Assembly (NCBI GenBank): GCA_030998225.1
Contig: JAPYXD010000698.1
Coordinates: forward strand, 9,465,001-9,529,000
Reading direction: 5' to 3'
Length of the DNA stretch: 64,000 bases
DNA from: Diplolepis rosae
Lineage: Eukaryota > Arthropoda > Insecta > Hymenoptera > Diplolepididae
Of the stretch, positions 57,788-64,000 are shown piece by piece. Positions within the stretch are counted from its first letter, which is position 1, and every line of letters begins with the position of its first letter. The position numbers were made by a program, and so were the translations under genes. Under the pieces are notes generated by a model. That model saw only the letters and a list, made by a program, of their open reading frames with translations, ran no database searches and had not been told where the DNA came from.

Positions 57788-58409
57788 AATAATAATGTCA
57801 TGGAAGAATACCACGATATGCACTTTCTGGATCAGAATGTTTAGCACGGAGTGTGTAGATCGGATCAAAAATTCAGTCATATTGAATCCTAAGAAGCAGA
57901 GGTTTGGTAACGGTATAGTTGACAGCGCCTTCTGGACTTGGTGATGAAGGTTGCATAGCATCACGTATTGTGAGGGGACAGTAAACACTTGCGCAGCCAA
58001 TTGCTCCAAGTGGCAAGTGGTCTATGGTATGTATGCCGGGTCTTGTATGTCGCATTTACTAATGTTTGCGTGTACGTATGAGACGCCAAGGCGTGGGTCA
58101 TGTCTCAATCGTGTCAGCAGACAAAATATGTCGATTCAGTGTGTCACAATTTTTTTCATCATTCAAAAATTAAAACTTCAATAAATAACGTTTGCACTGA
58201 TTTATCAACACATCTTATTATTTGATTCGTTAAATTTCACTGAATTCGCAGTAAACGTCTACTGATTTCTTCCAATGACATATACTTTTTGCTGATTTGA
58301 ATTCAAGAAGACTTAGAAAAAATGCTGTTCAATTCACAATGTATTTTAATGACTGGACCAATTTTTTGCATTTGGAAAAATAGCAAGTTCACGTGAACTT
58401 GGTTTAGTT
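57788..58409. promoter_or_regulatory. Non-repeat stretch with a GC-richer core (57880-58110)
   Basis: Several short frames overlap on both strands without a recognisable domain. Candidate regulatory DNA by composition only. Confidence 0.2.
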
Positions 58410-58682
58410 TCAAAATATTTAGGTCCAAAAAACATTAAATTTTGTTTTAAATATCTAGTAAATGATAGTGAATACAAACATGTAGAAACTTAAAATCAAT
58501 AAATTTTCTAATTTCTTAAGTATCACATGACTCTAATCCAACCAAAATTTAATTTGATCAACCAAAAAATTTGCTTTTTATACGGTTGATTAAAATTTTG
58601 GTTGATTCAACCAAAGATGGTTTGTTTTGATACGATTTGGTTTAATCAAACAAATGTTTCAGTTGATTCAACGAAATTTAAC

Positions 58683-59220
58683 TTAAGGGGATCCGCCTCC
58701 TTAAATATTTTCATTTTTTGAGTTTAGACCTTCCATATAATTTTTTTTATGTTCAGTACCTTTATTTAGAAAGATTTTGGGTTTTTTTTTAACCAATTGT
58801 CATTATTCTTTTTCTATCTTGTTCCTTACAATGTGTGGCCAATTTTTTGATATGGTAAATAAAGTAACATGAGTGAAAAATAGTTACAAATAAAATGAAA
58901 ATATCGAAAAATATGAAAAAAAAATTGTAGTTATTTTTTAGCTAATGTGCTTACCATACCGAAAAAGTTGCTTCACATTGTAAGGAACAAAATAAAAAAA
59001 GAATCATGACAATTGGTTAAAAAACAAAAAAGTTATTCAGTCAAAAAATGTCAAAAAATGCCCAAAAAACTCAAAATATTTAGTTTGAAAATGCATAAAG
59101 GTGCTGGAACTTGAAAAAAAACTCAAAACCTTTCTAAATAAAGGTACTAAACATAAAAATAATTATATGGAAGGTCAAAACTCAAAAAATAAAAATATTA
59201 AAGCTGGCGGATCCCCTTAA
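58683..59220. mobile_element. Family F foldback, 538 bp
   Basis: TTAAGGGGATCCGCCTCC to GGCGGATCCCCTTAA, with intact TTAA at both ends. It splits family-J-like sequence (58545-58680 and 59225-59510). Confidence 0.8.
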
Positions 59221-59517
59221 GCAAAAATCTTCGTCTATGTAGTAAAATGCTTTAATCAGAACAAGCACGTTTTCCTGGATGTGGTTGAATCCAATAAATA
59301 CTTGAAATTCACTGAAAGTAACTAAAATATTCAGTTGAATCCACCAAATTTAGATTTAGTGAACCAAATTTTACCAACCAAAGTATTTTGTTGAGTCAGT
59401 GAAATAATTTTATTAAATCATCCAAGAATTTTATTGTCCATATAACAACAAAATACTATAGTATAACCAACAAAAATTTGGTTGATTTAACCAAATTTTC
59501 TGGGTTAAGAACACTAA

Positions 59518-59808
59518 ACTGTTGAAAATTTTATTAATTTCAATAAACTTTAACATACAAGTGGTAAATGAAAATTAATAGATTTGCATATTATGAAAAA
59601 TTAATAAACATTCATATTAAATTTAATAACTTTTCAATCAAAATATATTAAAATTAACAATCATTATTAAAATATATACACCTGTGTATTCAAATTCAAA
59701 TAGAAGTTTGTATTTTTTAAGATGAAAGTATTTTAAAATTAATATAAATTACTGAAAAAAACTTTCATTACATATAATGGAAGTTTAATACAGAAATTTC
59801 CAACAGTT
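59518..59808. mobile_element. Family N element, full length
   Basis: ACTGTTGAAAATTTTATTAA at the left, GAAATTTCCAACAGT at the right. Interior as at 26606-27120. Confidence 0.6.
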
Positions 59809-59999
59809 TAACCAACACCATATTGCTACTTTTTAATTGGCCCTGATTGCTTAAAATATATATCACTTACCAGCGTTTGAGATTAAAATTAACTTCCATT
59901 GCTATAGAGTAAGATTTAAATGGCAGATGGAATATTGGCAAACATTGAATCGGATGAGTTGTATCATATAAGGACCATGGCGAAGTATCGTGTCGATTA

Positions 60000-60490
60000 A
60001 CCACAGAGCGGCCACCATTACGAAAGTGTGCACCCCATAGCCTCGAAAATCTGCCTCCTCTTTTTCAGTTTGGGGGTTCTGAAGAAACCCCATTCGAATC
60101 AAAACCAGTCAGGGTGTTTGGAAGGGGGGACAGTGTGCTTATATGGCACCCCAAGTGAAAATAATGTAACACACTACTACAAAAATCTATTGACATGTCA
60201 CCCTAGATGCAAGACCGCATACATTTATGTGAGTCCATAGAAGTTACTCGATTCCTCTTTTTATGTGTGTGATTATTCTTTGAATGTCTGAATGCATGTG
60301 TTCTCTTACTGGCTGCTGTAGTTGGTGCACCCTTAGTAAATAGTGAACGTTCAAGATGGCGATGTCAAAATAACCGTAGGTTAGTGGCAGAAAGAGGTCG
60401 TTCATCGGATCAGATCGATCGATTTTTAAGATGAGAAAGTCACGTGCTGGATTGTGATTCAGTTTTCTTTAGAGTTAAGGTTTTAAATGG
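60000..60490. promoter_or_regulatory. GC-richer island
   Basis: Non-repeat; includes GTTTGGAAGGGGGGACAGTG and TCGGATCAGATCGATCGA. Two opposed short frames are not recognised. Confidence 0.25.
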
Positions 60491-60547
60491 GACGAAATCT
60501 CGGCAGTGATTGAATCGGGTTTTGTAAAAAGAATACATTGGGCTGAA

Positions 60548-61291
60548 GTTTGTGACGAATTTTTTTTTTCGTCGTATTATCTTCAAAAAAATAAAAAATA
60601 TGCAGAATAGTGATTTTTGACAAAAACAACATATTTTATAGTAAAAAAGAATTTTTAAAATTGACGAAAATAAACTATTTATGGATTAACACGTTAAATT
60701 ATCTCGCAAACTAAAAAACAGACATATACATGGACTTTGCTATTTGATTGCAGTCACATAGTGTTACAATAAAACATAATATAAATTAAAAACTGAGATT
60801 TAGGAGCGAAACCAAAATTAGCAAAGTTTGACAAAAGCAAGCCATTTGCAGAAGAACTCGTTAAATTATAATATCTCGCAAACTAAAACAGAGACATATA
60901 TATAGACTTCGATTTTTGATTGAAGTCATATAGAGTTACAATAAAAAAAAAAAAAAATTAAAAAATGAGTTTGCGGAATGAAACCAAAATTAGTAAAGTT
61001 GCTTTGGTGAAACTTTGCTAATTTTGGTTTCGCTCCACTATCTGAATCTATTTTTTTATTATAGCAATATGTGACTGCAGTTAAAAACCGAAGTCCATAT
61101 ATATGTCTGTTCTTTAGTTTTCGAGATGATTAATGTGTTAGTCCATAAATAGTTTGTTTTTGTCAAAATTAAAAATATTTTTTTACTATAAAAAAATGTT
61201 GCTTATGTCAAAAATCACAATTCTGCATATTTTTTATCGTTTTGGAGATCATATGACGAAGAAAAAAATCGTCACACGCGACGTCACAAAC
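60548..61291. mobile_element. 744 bp foldback element
   Basis: GTTTGTGACGAA opposite the right-end CGTCACAAAC. Both arms contain AGCAAAGTTT/AAACTTTGCT and GACATATAYATGGACTT, about 330 bp each. Confidence 0.7.
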
Positions 61292-61799
61292 TTTAGTCTA
61301 ATAAAAGATTCAGGAACTTTAAGCAATCACAACCTGATGTTGCCTGGACGTTTGATTAGTTTTTTGAGCTTTTTGTATATCATGTGTGAACGGAATAAAT
61401 TTATCGTTGGAAAGATTTTTTTTTTTTAAATATATCATTTTAAGTTAACCAGATTGATTTTTTCTCAAAAAATTGTTTTTTTTTCAATTTCAAGGAAAAT
61501 TTAAAAAAAAATTGTTGTATTCTTGTTTTTTAGCATGGGATCAGCTTTTTATTTTTTTTTTTAATTAACGAAAGCGTATATTAAAAAAAACGCAAAAAAG
61601 GCATTAAAAATTACAGAAACCATAAACATTAAGAACTTATCACATAGCTTACAACTAAAAGTTTTGCACAAATTTAATACTTTCTGATAAGTGATAAGAT
61701 TGTAAAAATATTAAAACATTTCAAGAATCGCTCTTTAAATGAGTGAACTCGACATAATTTCCTTTCCCACAAGTATAAAATCTGTAACGAAATATGAAG
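61292..61799. other. Unassigned AT-rich stretch
   Basis: Nothing recognised. Confidence 0.3.
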
Positions 61800-62120
61800 T
61801 GAAAGTCAAACGAAACAACCCCCTGTGAACTCCATAACGATCTTTTGAAATCACACCCTCGCATTCTGCATGTAAGCGGGGGATGGCGGCATTTTTATCC
61901 TAATCAGGTTATACAAAACAGTTAAAGAGGTTCCCAGGCGCGATGCAGTGTGTCGCGACAGAAGACCCGTATCTCCACACACAGCACAAAAGTGTTAAAC
62001 GAATGAATGAATAAACGCTCAAATGACTGAGCGCCTCAGTATGAGTGTTCGGAGTGAAGAGAGAGGTGTGAGTTAGTCAGAGAGAAATAGGATTCTGTGT
62101 CTGCAAAAGAACGAGAATCA
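61800..62120. promoter_or_regulatory. GC-richer island with Zic/Opa-like and Otd-like sites
   Basis: GCGGGGG at 61876-61882 resembles the Zic/Odd-paired core; TAATC at 61901 resembles Otd/Bicoid-type homeodomain sites. Factor identity and target are inferred. Confidence 0.3.
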
Positions 62121-62154
62121 GAAACTCAATTTGTAGATATCATCATCTAGATCT

Positions 62155-62243
62155 TCACTGTTAGAAATGTTTGGAAATTTACAAAATTTTTATGTTACAA
62201 AGGTAACCTAAAATTTGACGATATTTATGATGTTTTTGCGTAC
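62155..62243. repeat. Family E left end, truncated
   Basis: CACTGTTAGAAATGTTTGGA then GATATTTATGATGTTTTTGC, cut by family J. Confidence 0.6.
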
Positions 62244-62424
62244 ACTGAAAAAAATATTTAGTAAAACCAACTACTACGGTTGGTAAAATATGACACAGCC
62301 ATTTTATTAGTTAGCACAACAACTTTTTTTGTTGGTGTTACTATCTTAATTATTATCACAAGAACTTGGGTAGTAATACCAACCAAAAAAGTTGTTGTGA
62401 TAACTAATAAAATAGCTGTAGCAT
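62244..62424. mobile_element. Family J palindrome
   Basis: ACACTGAAAAAAATATTTAG start. The arms pair GCCATTTTATTAGTTAGCAC with the inverse at about 62400. The frame 62280-62471 is an artefact. Confidence 0.5.
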
Positions 62425-62780
62425 ATTTTATGTACCTCCGGCGCGTAAACTCATTTTTACGCTACGGTTGAGAGTAGCGTAATGTTATATATTACGACAC
62501 AGAGGAATGTAATGTAAAAATTGAACTGCGCATGCGCCTATAACCATACAGTGGAGCGTAATCCTCTTCTTCTTCGTACAGCGTTAGCACCCTACTGACA
62601 AAGCCTTGTACATTTGAACTGCGCATGCTCTATTATAACACGCTACTACTACACAAGATCGATAAAATCAAAATTGCCGGAACTAGTCGCGAATTATCAA
62701 GTGTAATGGAAGAAAATGATAATAGATTAGATTCGAGTGTACGCATAAAAACTCGTATACGCGCCGAAGTCACATAAAAT
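62425..62780. repeat. Family M repeat, copy 2
   Basis: Matches 31906-32292. TGCGCATGCGCC near 62528 and TGCGCATGCTC near 62624. Confidence 0.7.
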
Positions 62781-62840
62781 AGAATATGTGCCAATGTACA
62801 CAATTTGGGTAATTACGAGACTCGCTTAAAATCCTCGCAC

Positions 62841-64000
62841 ACTCTAAAAAAAAGTCTATCCATAGTGAAATTACGTTCTTTTCAGAATGCATCCATTGAA
62901 ATTAAGCATATTCCTTTTGTCTACCAACAGAATCTTCTTCCTGTTACAAAACTCATCTGTGATATGCAAAAATAAAATATTTTTAGCAATGAACGATTTT
63001 TTTTGACTCTGAAAAGAAATCCTCTAATTATGTAAGGATTGCATTTCTAGACTAGGAGACGAAGTGCGCCTGCGCATTAATGAGTGTACATCGTCTGGTG
63101 CTAATCTGTTCACAGATATTTTGTCAGTACGGTGCCAACTACGAAGAATATATTTATTTATGATCAAAATCAATTAACGAAATCAAATAATGGATTTCTA
63201 CAAATTATTAGGAATTCCAGAGTGCGACGTAGAAATTTTGAAAGGTTCGTATACCAAAACAAACAATTTTGATCCGCATAACCTTATTTTTCATTGCTTC
63301 TGATGACAATTCAACGATATTCCCAAGAATGTCAATAAAAGCATTACACGCGAAAAAATATGTAGCTGGTACAAAGAAAAATATTGCTGTTCAAGCTGTA
63401 TTATTAACTATCCTAACCATAAATGTGGTTACTATAACCTAAAATATCCTTGTGATAGCTACACATTTTTTTCCATAAAACAGTTTCGTATATGTATAAT
63501 TTTTTATACAATTTATTTATTTTATGAAATATACAGTTGTTTTTTATTTGTAAAAAAATATTTTGATTAGAAATTATTAGTAAAATGTTTACTATAGAAT
63601 TTATTGTGAAATTTAAAATGCAACAAAGTTTAAAAATAATTTTGTAACACTCTTTCAACATTATATATTTAATAGATCATGGACTTTCAATTTTACACGT
63701 ATTGGAAAATTTGTAATGTAAGCAAAGTTATATCTTAAAATTTCTTTAAGCTGAAATCTAAGACGGGTCGTTATTATATTATTGAAAATGATCGATTGAG
63801 TATTGGGATTTGTCAAAGTTTGGCTTGTGTACATTTCTTATAGGTTATATCATAGAATTTGTGTTCTTTTAACATCGAAATTATACTTCCTTCGTACGAC
63901 AAAGCATTTTATTTCCAGACCAAAGGAAAAACTTTGGCAGTGAAATGATAGCACATGAAACGAAAATACTTAAACTGTTAGAGGATTTCCTCTTATGCCA
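62841..64000 (+). mobile_element. SAM-gene element, copy 2 (right end outside window)
   Basis: Near-identical to 49934-50438 over 62841-63345 and to 51829-52477 over 63346-64000. The 1390 bp between these blocks in copy 1 is missing. The left end reads CACACTCTAAAAAAAAGTC. It continues past the window end. Confidence 0.75.
63190..63244 (+). pseudogene. Exon 1 of the SAM-like gene, copy 2, without exon 2
   Basis: Encodes the same 18 residues MDFYKLLGIPECDVEILK as copy 1. The donor is GTTCGT instead of GTACGT, and the whole second exon is deleted, so no complete SAM-like protein can be made from the part visible here. Reading on into the intron adds a short tail before a stop. Confidence 0.55.

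Overview
This is AT-rich nuclear DNA from an insect, probably hymenopteran; that placement is an inference from overall style, not a search. The only confidently recognised host gene is an intronless fork-head gene of the sloppy-paired/FoxG class at 40717-41913 (+). It has a TATA + initiator + DPE core promoter about 200 bp upstream of the ATG and a ~0.9 kb 3'UTR ending at an AATAAA. No other host gene is convincing in the 40 kb upstream or 21 kb downstream. This is the layout expected of a developmental transcription factor surrounded by dispersed regulatory DNA.

The rest is mostly small non-autonomous mobile elements, many nested. They include: TTAA-flanked elements whose ends read GG...CC (families C, D, F, G); TA-flanked MITEs built from a reiterated AATCAGTG motif (family A, five full copies) and the related family B; families E and N with CACTGTTAGAAAT-type ends; Tc1-like foldbacks; a tRNA-derived SINE in seven partial copies, two of them joined head to head; and a 1.9 kb element with GC-rich subterminal repeat arrays. 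About ten GC-richer islands that are not repeats are the best candidates for regulatory modules.

Two systems stand out. (1) A 2.6 kb element (49934-52546) with CACTCTAAAAA-type ends and a TA target duplication carries its own promoter-like region and a two-exon gene for a SAM-like domain protein. A second copy (62841 to the window end) lacks exactly 1390 bp, including the whole second exon, with CATT microhomology at the junction. (2) Three hammerhead-ribozyme-like cores occur in one repeat family: two in inverted orientation in a 404 bp palindrome (24871-25274) and one at 55746-55783. In two of them the cleavage triplet follows GAAAC directly, so helix III could form only between two molecules.

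Region by region: 1-7 kb Tc1-like foldback and TTAA elements; 8.6-14.7 kb C/E/F nests and a tandem triplication; 15.9-18.2 kb tandem repeat and foldback; 19.7-21.6 kb TA element and minisatellite; 23.9-33.5 kb A/B MITEs, hammerhead palindrome and SINE dimer; 36-38 kb GC-rich array element; 39.1-42.8 kb sloppy-paired locus; 43.2-49 kb foldbacks and islands; 49.9-52.5 kb SAM element; 53-62 kb SINE, F, A, N and foldback elements and islands; 62.4-64 kb M repeat and second SAM element. All family letters are labels used only in this annotation.
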